Shown here piece by piece: positions 35,168 to 43,889 of a stretch of DNA of 64,000 nucleotides. The stretch covers positions 1 to 64,000 of the forward strand of contig JALWNK010000022.1 in NCBI GenBank assembly GCA_026995935.1, read 5' to 3'. The notes beneath the pieces are model-generated. The model was not told where the DNA came from. It ran no database searches and saw only the letters and a program-made list of their open reading frames with translations. The position numbers were made by a program, and so were the translations under genes. Origin of the DNA: Deltaproteobacteria bacterium (GTDB lineage: Bacteria > Desulfobacterota > Dissulfuribacteria > Dissulfuribacterales > QOAL01). The stretch's first letter is position 1. Each line of letters begins with the position of its first letter.

Positions 35168-36616
35168 GTGGCAACCAGTAAGCCCAATCAGAATGCAGGC
35201 GTTAATCTATTGGAGTTGTTCATGGCCTTTATGGCAGTGAACATTGCCTTGACTTTTCTTGGCGGGCTCTGTCAAGAATCTGACGAGAATCTCCTGGTTC
35301 GCGAGGCACAGTTGCCTGAAGGGCCTGCAAAAGCCCTTTACGATTTTGAGGAAACATATTTTACAGAGCCCTTCCTTGTCTCTGAAGAAGTCTCTGATAA
35401 CCTGATAGAGCCTGCATCTTGTTCCATAGAACCCTCGTTGCAACGTGAGGTGTCCGGGCCGAAACTCGTTCAAATCAAGGGGGTGCTCAAAAAGGGAGAA
35501 TCCCTGATTGGTTGTTTAAGGCGATATAAAATAGGCGCCAAGACGAGCTACAGGCTTCTCAAAACCCTTGGAAGGGCCATCAACCTTCACAGGTGTCTCC
35601 CAGGTGAACAGTTTACGGTCACCCTTTCCCAGGAAGGGCAGGTCATAGCCCTTAACTGGGAAAAAGGTCCCTTTGAGGAATATCAAGTTGTTCTGGATAA
35701 AAACGGTGCCTATAAACTGTCGAAGGCACCTGTTACCATTGAAAACAGGGTGGTCAAGGTCACAGGCCAGATTACCGGTGGCCTTTATGACTCCTTTGCG
35801 AACTACGGCTTGGGGGCAAAGGTCGCCAGAAAGTTTACAGAGATTTTTTCAACCAAGGTGGACTTCAACTCAGATATCAGGGCAGGGGACTCCTTCTCAA
35901 TCATTTTTAATAAGTATTACAAAAATGGTGCATGTATCGGAACAGGCAGGATCCTTGCCGCAAAGTACTGTCCACTTGGAGGAGGTTGCATTGAGGCCTA
36001 CTATTTCAAGGAAGCAGGTCAAAGGACCAGGGGCGGCTACTTTGGTCCAGATGGGAGCTCTCTTTCAAATTCGTTTCTCAGGTCTCCTCTAAAGGTCTAC
36101 AGGATAACCTCACGTTTCACTAGCAGGAGATTACACCCTATACTTAAGGTGTACAGGCCCCATTATGGCGTAGATCTTGCAGCTCCTGTTGGTACACCCG
36201 TAATGGCAGTGGCAGATGGGAGGGTGACCTTCACAGGCTGGCAGCGGGGTTATGGACGTATTGTGGTATTGAGGCACAAGGGAGGCTACAAGACGTACTA
36301 CGGACACCTGTACAGGTTTGCAAAGGGGTTAAAGAAAGGGAAAAAGGTCCTGCAGAAACAAATTATTGGCTATGTGGGTAGGAGCGGATATGCAACAGGT
36401 CCGCATCTTGATTACCGCGTCTGGCACAATGGACATTTTGTGAATCCTTTCAGGATGCGTATTGCAACGTTGCAAAAGCTTGAAGGTAAAACGCTCAACA
36501 GGTTTCTCGATAAATACAAAGGGCTACAGGCCCTACTAAATGATGATGTATCACCAGGTATTATTTCAGTCAAAAAGGAGACCATCAACAAGAAACCAAA
36601 TGACTTTACCGGTTAG
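35168..36616 (+). CDS. M23-family (LytM) peptidoglycan endopeptidase
   Basis: This 482-residue envelope protein has an N-terminal membrane anchor (FMAFMAVNIALTFLGGL) and a long middle region with OapA/LysM-like pieces. The C-terminal M23 domain (about residues 320-430) shows HYGVDLAAPVGTPVMAVADG with the zinc His and Asp, and TGPHLDYRVW with the HxD-type motif. It should cleave peptide crosslinks in peptidoglycan. The GTG at 35168 follows AAGGAGGAGG closely; an upstream frame start at 35144 is less likely. It is followed by a lytic transglycosylase gene six bases away. Confidence 0.87.
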   Translation: MATSKPNQNAGVNLLELFMAFMAVNIALTFLGGLCQESDENLLVREAQLPEGPAKALYDFEETYFTEPFLVSEEVSDNLIEPASCSIEPSLQREVSGPKLVQIKGVLKKGESLIGCLRRYKIGAKTSYRLLKTLGRAINLHRCLPGEQFTVTLSQEGQVIALNWEKGPFEEYQVVLDKNGAYKLSKAPVTIENRVVKVTGQITGGLYDSFANYGLGAKVARKFTEIFSTKVDFNSDIRAGDSFSIIFNKYYKNGACIGTGRILAAKYCPLGGGCIEAYYFKEAGQRTRGGYFGPDGSSLSNSFLRSPLKVYRITSRFTSRRLHPILKVYRPHYGVDLAAPVGTPVMAVADGRVTFTGWQRGYGRIVVLRHKGGYKTYYGHLYRFAKGLKKGKKVLQKQIIGYVGRSGYATGPHLDYRVWHNGHFVNPFRMRIATLQKLEGKTLNRFLDKYKGLQALLNDDVSPGIISVKKETINKKPNDFTG

Positions 36617-36621
36617 TTGAC

Positions 36622-37518
36622 ATGAGAAGATTTATTACTGTTTTATTCATCATATGTCTTTTCTTTGCCATGTCGGGAGTTGTGTTTCCTGAAGATGCAG
36701 CAGATCAGCCGCTAAAGGAGTGTGCAGGTATCGACCCGGTCTTCAGGGCACTTGCCCAATCCCTTGTGAAAGACGGTTTTAAGGCCTCGGAAGTATGTGC
36801 CATCTTTGCAAATCCCGCAGTCAAATTCAACCCCCAGGTGATGCCCAGAAAGGTTGTGCATAGAGAGGCCTCCCTGCACTACGATATCTTTCTGGAAAGA
36901 CAGCGTATCAAGCGGGCGAGACGGTATCTTGACAGTAAGAAGAATCTCTTTGCATCAGTTGAAAAGGAGTACGGAATTCCAAAGGAGGTAAAGGTCGCCA
37001 TCCTCCTGGTGGAGACAGATCTTGGCAGGTACCTGGGCTCAGACCTGGCCCTTAATAATCTGGCGAGCATGGCCGTTGCATCAGATTTCAACAAGGTCAG
37101 GGCCTATCTTCCGGACTCTTACAAAAAGCTCAGCAGAAGGGAAAGGAAAAGGATACAAAGAAAACTTGAGGCAAAGTCCAAGTGGGCCTACTCAGAACTC
37201 AAAAGCCTCATTATTTACGCCAACCTTAACGGACTTGATATCCACAAGATAAAGGGCTCCATCTTTGGTGCCATTGGGCTTTGTCAGTTCATGCCATCAA
37301 ATGCCCTCAGGTTCGGTGTAGACTTCAACAAGGATGGAAAGGTGGACCTCTTTGATCCTGCAGATGCATTGGCAAGCATGGCAAATTATCTTCAATTCTA
37401 TGGATGGAAGCCAAACATCCATAAAAAAGGCCAGATAAGGGTAATAAAGCACTACAATCACAGCACCCCATACGCTAGAACGGTTCTGAAGGTGGCCGAA
37501 AAGGTAAGACAGATCTGA
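36622..37518 (+). CDS. MltB-like lytic murein transglycosylase
   Basis: This 298-residue protein has a signal peptide of about 23 residues and the MltB/SleB fold. The catalytic glutamate is in ILLVETDLGRYLG, and NNLASMAVASDF, GAIGLCQFMPSN and DLFDPADALASMANYLQFYGW follow in the usual order. It should cleave peptidoglycan glycan strands with 1,6-anhydro product formation. It lies six bases after the M23 endopeptidase gene, so the two hydrolases are cotranscribed and probably cooperate. Confidence 0.87.
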   Translation: MRRFITVLFIICLFFAMSGVVFPEDAADQPLKECAGIDPVFRALAQSLVKDGFKASEVCAIFANPAVKFNPQVMPRKVVHREASLHYDIFLERQRIKRARRYLDSKKNLFASVEKEYGIPKEVKVAILLVETDLGRYLGSDLALNNLASMAVASDFNKVRAYLPDSYKKLSRRERKRIQRKLEAKSKWAYSELKSLIIYANLNGLDIHKIKGSIFGAIGLCQFMPSNALRFGVDFNKDGKVDLFDPADALASMANYLQFYGWKPNIHKKGQIRVIKHYNHSTPYARTVLKVAEKVRQI

Positions 37519-37522
37519 TCCC

Positions 37523-38716
37523 TTGGTAATTAAAGACCTCTATACCCAACGGATACGTGCCTTCCAGGCCAAAATGGAAACTGAAGGGATTGAGGTTGCC
37601 CTTGTAAGGCAAAACAGTGATCTCTTCTATTTCACTGGAACGGTTCAAGATGCACATCTTCTAATTCCCTCGGAAGGATCTCCTTTTTTCCTGGTGTGGA
37701 GAAGCTTTGAAAGGGCCCTAAAGGAAAGTCCTTTATCAGACCTTGGCCTTGTTAGGCCACTTCGGGGTCTTAGCCATTTTCTGGAGATGTTGGAGACCTT
37801 GGGGCTTAAGGGAGCAGGGAGCATTGGTCTTGAACTTGATGTCCTTCCTGCCTCTCTTTTCATTTTTTACACTCAGAAGGCGTGGCCGCAGGCCCAGTTC
37901 ACAGATATATCTCCCCTTATTAGAAGACTTAGAAGCATAAAGGACACCTATGAGGTTGAGTGTATAAGGGGAGCGTGCACCCAGGCCCACAACGCCCTTA
38001 AAAAGGTACCAGAGATCTTAATGCCTGGCATGACAGAGCTTGAGCTTGCTTCCCTGATAGAGGCAGAGCTTAGACGCCAGGGTCACTGCGGGCTTATGCG
38101 TATGAGGATATGGAACCAGGAGATGGGTATGGATCAGGTAGTGTCTGGAAGTTCTGGTGCTGTGCCTTCCTGGACCAATACCCCAGTTGGAGGTAGCGGA
38201 CCCCATCCGGCATTTGGAATGGGCGCCTCTTTCAAGAAAATCCGGGAAAACGAAGTGGTGAGCGTTGATCTTGGGGGCTGGTACAAGGGATACAGTTGCG
38301 ACATTACAAGGCCTTTTATCAGTGGGAGACCGCCGGAAATAGTCCTTGATGCATTTAATATGGTGAAGGAGCTTATCTCACTGCTCCAGTCGAGGATTTT
38401 ACCTGGTGTGGCTGCCGGAGAGATCTACGATATTGCTGTGGATTACATGGAAAAGGCGGGAATGTCTCAAAACTTTATGGGAGCAGGATCAGGCCGTGTT
38501 AGCTTCATTGGTCACGGCCTTGGCATAGAGCTTGACGAGTATCCCTTTTTCTCCAAGGGAAACAAGATGGTGCTTGAACCGGGTATGGTGTTTGCGCTTG
38601 AACCAAAGATAATCCTGCCAGATTATGGGGTAATCGGCCTCGAAGATACATTTCTTTTGCAAGACAATGGATGCATTAGGTTGACCATTGATAGCCAGGA
38701 GCTTACTCTTATTTAA
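37523..38716 (+). CDS. M24-family aminopeptidase (Xaa-Pro type)
   Basis: This 397-residue protein joins a creatinase-type N-terminal domain to an M24 metal-binding domain. Metal ligands are visible in order: VDLGGWYKGYSCDITRPF (two Asp), GHGLGIELDE (His), EPGMVFALEP (Glu) and GLEDTFLL (Glu). This is the Xaa-Pro aminopeptidase/dipeptidase group, cytoplasmic peptide turnover. The start TTG at 37523 follows the transglycosylase stop by four bases but has no good SD. Substrate specificity is unproven. Confidence 0.87.
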   Translation: MVIKDLYTQRIRAFQAKMETEGIEVALVRQNSDLFYFTGTVQDAHLLIPSEGSPFFLVWRSFERALKESPLSDLGLVRPLRGLSHFLEMLETLGLKGAGSIGLELDVLPASLFIFYTQKAWPQAQFTDISPLIRRLRSIKDTYEVECIRGACTQAHNALKKVPEILMPGMTELELASLIEAELRRQGHCGLMRMRIWNQEMGMDQVVSGSSGAVPSWTNTPVGGSGPHPAFGMGASFKKIRENEVVSVDLGGWYKGYSCDITRPFISGRPPEIVLDAFNMVKELISLLQSRILPGVAAGEIYDIAVDYMEKAGMSQNFMGAGSGRVSFIGHGLGIELDEYPFFSKGNKMVLEPGMVFALEPKIILPDYGVIGLEDTFLLQDNGCIRLTIDSQELTLI

Positions 38717-38743
38717 AAATTATGGAATGTCACTTGCCCGTTC

Positions 38744-38772
38744 TTGACAAAGCATTTTGGTTATGATAACCA
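38744..38772 (+). promoter_or_regulatory. Candidate promoter for the tRNA pair
   Basis: TTGACA at 38744-38749 is a perfect -35. TATGATAACC follows about 12-17 bases later and offers a weak -10. The tRNA-Lys gene begins at 38810. Confidence 0.45.
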
Positions 38773-38809
38773 TTGCCACCTACCGTTACAAAACGGGCCC
38801 AACGCTTTA

Positions 38810-38885
38810 GGGCCGTTAACTCAGTCGGTAGAGTATCTGCCTTTTAAGCAGAGAGTCGCTGGTTCGAGTCCAGCACGGCCCACCA
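38810..38885 (+). tRNA. tRNA-Lys (anticodon UUU)
   Basis: A full cloverleaf reads from GGGCCGT to ACGGCCC, with an A discriminator and encoded CCA. The anticodon stem TCTGC/GCAGA holds the loop CTTTTAA with TTT at positions 34-36. The T arm contains GGTTCGAGTCC. Confidence 0.95.
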
Positions 38886-38886
38886 G

Positions 38887-38964
38887 GTCCCCGTCGTCTA
38901 GCCCGGTCCAGGACACCGGCCTTTCACGCCGGCAACAGGGGTTCAAATCCCCTCGGGGACGCCA
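38887..38964 (+). tRNA. tRNA-Glu (anticodon UUC)
   Basis: The gene starts one base after tRNA-Lys. The acceptor stem GTCCCCG/CGGGGAC is followed by GCCA. The anticodon stem CCGGC/GCCGG holds the loop CTTTCAC with TTC as anticodon. The T arm GGGGTTCAAATCCCC is perfect. Confidence 0.95.
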
Positions 38965-38975
38965 CTTTGAAACAA

Positions 38976-38999
38976 AAAGGGAGCCAATTGGCTCCCTTT
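38976..38999. terminator. Bidirectional terminator between tRNA-Glu and thi4
   Basis: A perfect palindrome, AAAGGGAGCCAA and its complement, spans 38976-38999. T-rich DNA lies on one side and A-rich on the other, so it can end both the tRNA transcript and the convergent thiC-thi4 transcript. Confidence 0.85.
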
Positions 39000-39035
39000 T
39001 CTCTTTTATTTTCCCCTTGAGTTACCTGAAAATTA

Positions 39036-39806
39036 TCAGGAGCAGCACTCCTCAAGAAGTCCTGCAAGTTTCTTTCCAGAAAGGAGCATTCCTCCGAAAA
39101 TTGGCCCCATGCGGAAGCCTCCGTAAACGGCTGCCGTAGACATGCCGCAAACGAAAAGTCCGGGATATACTTCCTTTGTGTTGGTAACAACTGCCTGCTC
39201 GGCGGTTTCTGCAAACATGGATCTTTCTCCCATGGGTTTACCTGTGGGGGTGTTTAGCTTTACGTCGTTTTTGTTGGAAAAGGTTCTCACCACGTCATGG
39301 TCATGCCCTGTGGCATCAACCACGGCCTTTGCCTCAAAGGTTATTGGGTCAACTGGAAGGTGCGCAAGCTGGGTAAGGCTGCTGTTTACAACAACGCCTG
39401 TCACCCTTCCATCCCTGACCAGCAGGTCTTCACATTCCGTCAGGTTGAAAATGTTCACGCTCCTTTTGGTTGCTTCAAAGATGAGGCCTGATGCGAAGTT
39501 TATGGAGTCCACACAGAAGTAGTTGTCCCTGTATGGTTTGCACGGTATTCCAAAGTCATCCAGCACGCCCTTGGCCTCTTCCTGTATGATCACGTACTTG
39601 TAACCCATTCCGCCTCCCCAGATTCCACCACCTGGAGACAGCCGCTTTTCAAGTATGGTGATGTTAAAGCCCTTTTGTGCAAGATAGCCACCTGCAACAA
39701 GGCCGCTTGGGCCCCCGCCAACAATCACGACATCGCTCTCAAGTGCCCTATAGAGGCTTTCAACATGGTTTTCCACTATTCCCCTGGTTATGTCTATTTC
39801 TCTCAT
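39036..39806 (-). CDS. thi4: Thi4-family thiamine thiazole synthase
   Basis: Thi4 makes the thiazole precursor of thiamine from NAD, glycine and a sulfur source. The 256-residue protein has the FAD/NAD-type loop VIVGGGPSGLVAGGYLA, then LEKRLSPGGGIWGGGMGY and VVDATGHDHDVVR, all Thi4 hallmarks. The region that holds the donor Cys in eukaryotic Thi4, or His in archaeal forms, reads LAHLPVDPIT, with neither residue at the expected place by my alignment from memory. The ATG at 39806 was chosen because GGGAG lies eight bases before it. It follows thiC by 14 bases. Confidence 0.9.
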   Translation of the reverse strand: MREIDITRGIVENHVESLYRALESDVVIVGGGPSGLVAGGYLAQKGFNITILEKRLSPGGGIWGGGMGYKYVIIQEEAKGVLDDFGIPCKPYRDNYFCVDSINFASGLIFEATKRSVNIFNLTECEDLLVRDGRVTGVVVNSSLTQLAHLPVDPITFEAKAVVDATGHDHDVVRTFSNKNDVKLNTPTGKPMGERSMFAETAEQAVVTNTKEVYPGLFVCGMSTAAVYGGFRMGPIFGGMLLSGKKLAGLLEECCS

Positions 39807-39820
39807 GTCCATTCTCCCTG

Positions 39821-41107
39821 CTAAGATGTCTTATTATCCTTTTGTTCCTTTAACACCAGAAATACGCAGTATTCTCCGCACATGGTACAAGCACCCTCTC
39901 CTGAACGTTCCTTTCTAACCCTTCGGGCAGTCTCCGGGTCAATGGAAAGCTCGATCTGCCTGTCCCAGTCAAGGGCCTTTCTTGCCTTTGAAAGCTCGTT
40001 GTCCCACTGGATGGCCCCTGGGATGTTCTTCGCTATGTCTGCCGCATGGGCAGCGATCCTCGCGGCTATGACCCCGTCAAATACGTCCTGTTCTGTAGGA
40101 AGGCCAAGATGTTCTGAAGGAGTCACGTAGCAGATGAAATCTGCCCCAGACATTCCTGCTACCCCAGCCCCAATGGCAGATGTTATGTGGTCGTATCCTG
40201 GAGCCACGTCCGTAACAATGGGTCCAAGAAGATAAAGGGGGGCATTGTTTGTGAGTTTCTTGATGCGTTTTACCGACTTTTCAACAAGGTGCAAGGGCAC
40301 ATGCCCCGGACCTTCTATCATGACCATGACACCCCTTTCAAAGGCGCGCTTTTGTAGCTCGCCAAGGATGACCTGTTCTCCTACCTCAAGGCTGTCCGAT
40401 GCGTCAAAGAGCGCCCCTGGCCTCATGCCATCCCCAAGGCTAAGAACGCAGTCATATTCTTCTGCCAGATCCAGCAGCCTGTCATAGTATTCATAGAGGG
40501 GATTTTCCCTGCCAGTATTCCTGATGTAGGCGGCAGTGATTGCTCCACCCCTTGAAACAATCCCCTCAAGCCGAAACTCAGGCGGAAACTTGTCTATCAA
40601 AGATTTCACAACGCCGCAGTGTACTGTTACAAAATCCACGCCTTCCTTCATCTGCCTTTCAATGCAGTCGAAGAATTCGTCAACGTCAAGCTTTATGACA
40701 GCGCCCCTTTTTATCCTCGCCATGGTGGCGGCCTCGTATATGGGCACAGTGCCAACCGGAACCGTTGACTCTCTAAGGATCACCTCTCTTATCTCAACTA
40801 TGTTGTCTGCAAGGGAAAGATCCATAACAGCGTCGGTTTTGGCCCTGAGTGCTGCCGCAAGTTTCTTCTTCTCGTATTCAATGGAGGAGGTAAGGGTGCT
40901 TGCGCCTATGTTTGCGTTCACCTTGGTCTTTACTCCATTTCCCACGACCATTGTTCCGCGACCTGTACGATATCCAAGGACAACTGCAGTCCCTTCCAGG
41001 ATGTTCTTTATGAGCACAGGTGTAGCGATGTTCTCTTTTTCAGCCAGGTGTTTCAGTTTTTCAGGCACCTGTCCTTTTCTTAGTTCCTGAAGCAAGGTTT
41101 GAGACAT
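39821..41107 (-). CDS. thiC: Phosphomethylpyrimidine synthase
   Basis: ThiC rearranges aminoimidazole ribotide to hydroxymethylpyrimidine phosphate by radical SAM chemistry. The 428-residue protein shows NANIGASTLTSS near residue 68, DVAPGYDHITSAIGAGVAGM and the C-terminal cluster motif CTMCGEYC that binds the 4Fe-4S. It is of the shorter bacterial/archaeal type. The ATG at 41107 is preceded by GGAGGAAACA; an ATG four codons earlier lacks spacing. A TPP riboswitch precedes it, so thiC-thi4 should shut down when TPP is abundant. Confidence 0.96.
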   Translation of the reverse strand: MSQTLLQELRKGQVPEKLKHLAEKENIATPVLIKNILEGTAVVLGYRTGRGTMVVGNGVKTKVNANIGASTLTSSIEYEKKKLAAALRAKTDAVMDLSLADNIVEIREVILRESTVPVGTVPIYEAATMARIKRGAVIKLDVDEFFDCIERQMKEGVDFVTVHCGVVKSLIDKFPPEFRLEGIVSRGGAITAAYIRNTGRENPLYEYYDRLLDLAEEYDCVLSLGDGMRPGALFDASDSLEVGEQVILGELQKRAFERGVMVMIEGPGHVPLHLVEKSVKRIKKLTNNAPLYLLGPIVTDVAPGYDHITSAIGAGVAGMSGADFICYVTPSEHLGLPTEQDVFDGVIAARIAAHAADIAKNIPGAIQWDNELSKARKALDWDRQIELSIDPETARRVRKERSGEGACTMCGEYCVFLVLKEQKDNKTS

Positions 41108-41140
41108 TGTTTCCTCCAAGGGTAGATGGCTTAAAATAAA

Positions 41141-41167
41141 AAAGGCCGTCCAGCATTGGGCGGCCTT
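41141..41167 (-). terminator. Riboswitch-controlled terminator before thiC
   Basis: On the minus strand GGCCGCCC, a six-base loop and GGACGGCC form a strong stem with one G-U pair, followed by a long T-run. It lies between the TPP aptamer and the thiC SD. A 7-bp hairpin GATCTTA/TAAGATC just upstream may take part in switching. Confidence 0.85.
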
Positions 41168-41191
41168 GAGTGATCTTACTGAATTTTAAGA

Positions 41192-41287
<96 letters not shown>

Positions 41288-41302
41288 AACTTTTCTAATG
41301 CA

Positions 41303-41331
41303 CTACTATAATAACATGGAGGTTTAGTCAA
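41303..41331 (-). promoter_or_regulatory. Promoter of the thiC-thi4 operon
   Basis: TTGACT (41331-41326) is followed after 15 bases by TATAGT, or after 17 by TAGTAG. It lies immediately upstream of the riboswitch. Confidence 0.55.
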
Positions 41332-41455
41332 GAAGTTAATAGACCAGGGGCACTTCCCCAGGCCCTCCTGCATCAATCAGGTGTTTTAGTGTTTTTGAGT
41401 TGAAAAAAATCCATGCTGAAGTAAAGCTGTTAAAAAATATTTCCTGGAGGATGCC

Positions 41456-42865
41456 GTGGCAAAGATTCAATTTTTTGGCGCAGCCCAGACGGTCACAGGC
41501 TCATGTCACATGCTTAAGTTCGGAAAACGCCGTTACATCCTGGATGCAGGCCAGTTTCAGGGCCCATGGGAGATAGAGAAACTTAATTATACAGGTTTTG
41601 GCTTTAAGCCCTCAACCCTTGACGGCATGATCCTCAGCCACGGCCACCTGGATCACTGTGGAAGGATACCCCTTCTTCAAAAGGGCGGGTTTTCAGGCAA
41701 CATCTACTGCACTCCTCCCACCGTTGATATCTCCTTGCTTATCCTCATGGACGCAGCCCACGTACTCAAGGAGGAGTTTGTCTGGAAGAAAAGGCGGCTT
41801 ACAAGGGCAGGGATCAAGGTCATGGAGCCGCTTTTTTCCCTGGAAGACGTGTATTACAGCCTGGAGCTTTTTGGCCCGGCGGTTCCCTATGGGAAAAAGG
41901 TGGGGCTTGCCCCAGGGATAGACCTCACCTTTCACCTAAACGATGCCGGCCATGTTCTGGGTTCTTCGCAGATTGTTATAGAGTACAGGGACAGGAGGGG
42001 ACAAAAGAAAAAACTCCTCTATACCGGTGACCTTGGAGACGGTGGCCGCCCCCTGGTAAGTGACCCAACCCCCCCCGAAAAGGATGTAGACGCCCTCATA
42101 ATGGAATCAACATACGGAGACAGGGATCATAAGTCCTACGAATCCTCGGTTCAAGAGCTTGAGGAGGCCATTACCACCACTGTCAAAAGAAGGGGGGCAG
42201 TTCTGATTCCCACCTTTGCCCTTGAAAGGGCCCAGGAGATACTCTATCACATCGGGATGATGAAAAGGAGTGGTAAGCTCTCTAAAAGGGTGCCTGTGTT
42301 TTTAAACAGCCCCCTTGCCATAAACCTTACCCGAATCTATGAGAAACACTGCAACTACTGCAATCACGATAACTTTGGCAAATCAAGAAAGGGGCCATCA
42401 CCCTTTGAGTTTCCAGGCCTTTATTTTACAGAGACCCCAGAGGAGTCAAAGGCCATTCACAACGTCCAGGGGCCAAAGATAGTCCTTGCGGGAAGCGGCA
42501 TGATGACAGGCGGTAGGATAAAGCATCACTTGAAGCATCTTTTGTGGAAAGAGAACACCACCTTGATCATCGTGGGTTACCAGGCAGAAGGCACTCTTGG
42601 AAGAAAGATAGTTGACGGCGCAAAGGAGGTAAAGATATTTGGCGAGCCCATAGCCGTGCGGGCAAGGGTGTACACAATAAACGGCTTTTCTGCCCATGCG
42701 GACCGCACAAATCTCCTTAATTACGTGAAAAAGGCAAGGCCCAAGAGGCTCTTTATAGTCCACGGCGAGCCCAGGTCCCAAAGCGCCCTGGCTTCAACGG
42801 TGAGGAAGGTGCTGCCACATACGGAGGTGCATGTTCCAAGGCTGAAGGAGTCCTTCACGCTTTGA
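41456..42865 (+). CDS. Metallo-beta-lactamase/beta-CASP RNA-processing nuclease family protein
   Basis: This 469-residue protein has the MBL fold with the zinc motif SHGHLDHCG near residue 62, DAGHVLGSS and TGDLGDGG. The beta-CASP insert has ESTYGDRDH, and the later NGFSAHADRTNLL and FIVHGEP motifs complete the core. It matches the CPSF73-like/YsH1-type RNA nucleases found in many bacteria, which act on RNA in the cytoplasm. The GTG at 41456 has GGAGG six bases before it. No RNA partner is nearby. Confidence 0.9.
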   Translation: MAKIQFFGAAQTVTGSCHMLKFGKRRYILDAGQFQGPWEIEKLNYTGFGFKPSTLDGMILSHGHLDHCGRIPLLQKGGFSGNIYCTPPTVDISLLILMDAAHVLKEEFVWKKRRLTRAGIKVMEPLFSLEDVYYSLELFGPAVPYGKKVGLAPGIDLTFHLNDAGHVLGSSQIVIEYRDRRGQKKKLLYTGDLGDGGRPLVSDPTPPEKDVDALIMESTYGDRDHKSYESSVQELEEAITTTVKRRGAVLIPTFALERAQEILYHIGMMKRSGKLSKRVPVFLNSPLAINLTRIYEKHCNYCNHDNFGKSRKGPSPFEFPGLYFTETPEESKAIHNVQGPKIVLAGSGMMTGGRIKHHLKHLLWKENTTLIIVGYQAEGTLGRKIVDGAKEVKIFGEPIAVRARVYTINGFSAHADRTNLLNYVKKARPKRLFIVHGEPRSQSALASTVRKVLPHTEVHVPRLKESFTL

Positions 42866-42910
42866 AAGTCGGCTGACCTGACTTGAATGGATGTAGATAA
42901 GGGGGGCGGA

Positions 42911-43288
42911 TCAGGACAGGAGCTTTTCAACTGCCTCCTTAAGTTTTTGAACGTCAAAGGGCTTGCCCATTATGAAATCTGCGTTTTTTTCCTGGGCAAG
43001 CTCTTCTGCGTGGTAGCCATAGCCTGTTATGGCAATTACGGGAATTTCAGGATGTTCTTTTTTTAGTATGGAGATGATTCCTATCCCGCTTACGTATGGC
43101 ATTGCTATATCTGTAATGACAAGGTCGTAAGGGCGCTCCTTTATGCGGTTAAGACCTTCGAGGCCATCTGCGGCTGTCACTGTCTCATAGCCCAGAAAGG
43201 TGAGGTAGTCTTTTAACATGCTCCTTACCTCGTCATCATCTTCCACAACCAGGACCACCCTTTTCGCATCAGCCTTGTCTTTGGACAT
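42911..43288 (-). CDS. Single-domain CheY-like response regulator
   Basis: This 125-residue receiver domain has the acidic pair in VVEDDDEV, the phospho-accepting Asp in DLVITDIAMPYVSG near residue 59, the switch threonine in VIAITGYGY and the conserved Lys in MGKPFDV. There is no output domain. It is two bases after the gene of a 146-residue unknown protein, so they are cotranscribed. The cognate kinase is not adjacent. Confidence 0.9.
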   Translation of the reverse strand: MSKDKADAKRVVLVVEDDDEVRSMLKDYLTFLGYETVTAADGLEGLNRIKERPYDLVITDIAMPYVSGIGIISILKKEHPEIPVIAITGYGYHAEELAQEKNADFIMGKPFDVQKLKEAVEKLLS

Positions 43289-43290
43289 GA

Positions 43291-43731
43291 TCAGGTATAG
43301 TCTCCTCGCGTTATCTTGATTTTCTCAACAACAGACAAAATGGCAATCTGGTCTATGGTTTTTCTTAAGGGATCACTGGTGTCAAGTTGCTCTTTAAGTG
43401 CCTGAAGCTCCCTTGAGCTCGTATCCAGTGCCCCGGCAACAGACTCCATGGATGTCCTGCCAGATGGCCTTTCAAGGAGGCCGGCCAGGTGGTTGAGCAG
43501 TGTCAAGGTATCTTCCCCCCTGGAAATGGCCTGTTTCTGGGCATCATTCAGATCCACCTGGGATATTACGGAGCCAGGGGCTAAAATGGAGTCAATTTCT
43601 TGAGGCCTTTCACCCTTAGCTTTTTCCAAAATCTGCGAAAAAGTCGCCCCGGATTCCTTCGTCTTTTCAGCCCCGGAATTTTTTGAAGATACCTTATTTA
43701 TAAGCGCACTAAAGGGATTTTCAACTTTCAT
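43291..43731 (-). CDS. Conserved hypothetical protein with C-terminal RGDY motif
   Basis: This 146-residue protein is hydrophilic and mainly helical, with no signal peptide or membrane span. It ends VVEKIKITRGDYT. From memory, similar proteins with an RGDY tail occur widely in Desulfobacterota, sometimes near motility or signalling genes; I cannot name the family. GGAGG lies seven bases before the ATG. It is the first gene of a pair with a CheY-like regulator, so it may be its output or partner. Confidence 0.7.
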   Translation of the reverse strand: MKVENPFSALINKVSSKNSGAEKTKESGATFSQILEKAKGERPQEIDSILAPGSVISQVDLNDAQKQAISRGEDTLTLLNHLAGLLERPSGRTSMESVAGALDTSSRELQALKEQLDTSDPLRKTIDQIAILSVVEKIKITRGDYT

Positions 43732-43854
43732 AGCCAGCCTCCAATTTCTTTATCGTATTTATTTTTGTGTTTATGTCAACAGTTAGTGGCACTTTTTTCC
43801 CAGCCTTTTGGGAAATAAATGCCCTGCCTTTTAGTAATGCATGGGGCCAGGTAC

Positions 43855-43883
43855 TTGCCCTATTTTTTCCATGTAATTATCAT
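43855..43883 (+). promoter_or_regulatory. Candidate promoter immediately before ispG
   Basis: TTGCCC (43855-43860) and TATCAT (43878-43883) are 17 bases apart. Transcription would begin almost at the ispG ATG (43890), which would leave little or no leader. The match is moderate. Confidence 0.3.
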
Positions 43884-43889
43884 GCAGCC

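Noticed and set aside
38791-38816. Hairpin between ACGGGCCC and the 5' end of tRNA-Lys
   Set aside because: It could pair on paper, but it uses the tRNA acceptor strand itself and probably reflects chance GC similarity. There is no T-run.
40536-41090. Plus-strand frame of 184 aa opposite thiC
   Set aside because: Its composition mirrors the antisense of thiC, and the thiC reading frame is certain.
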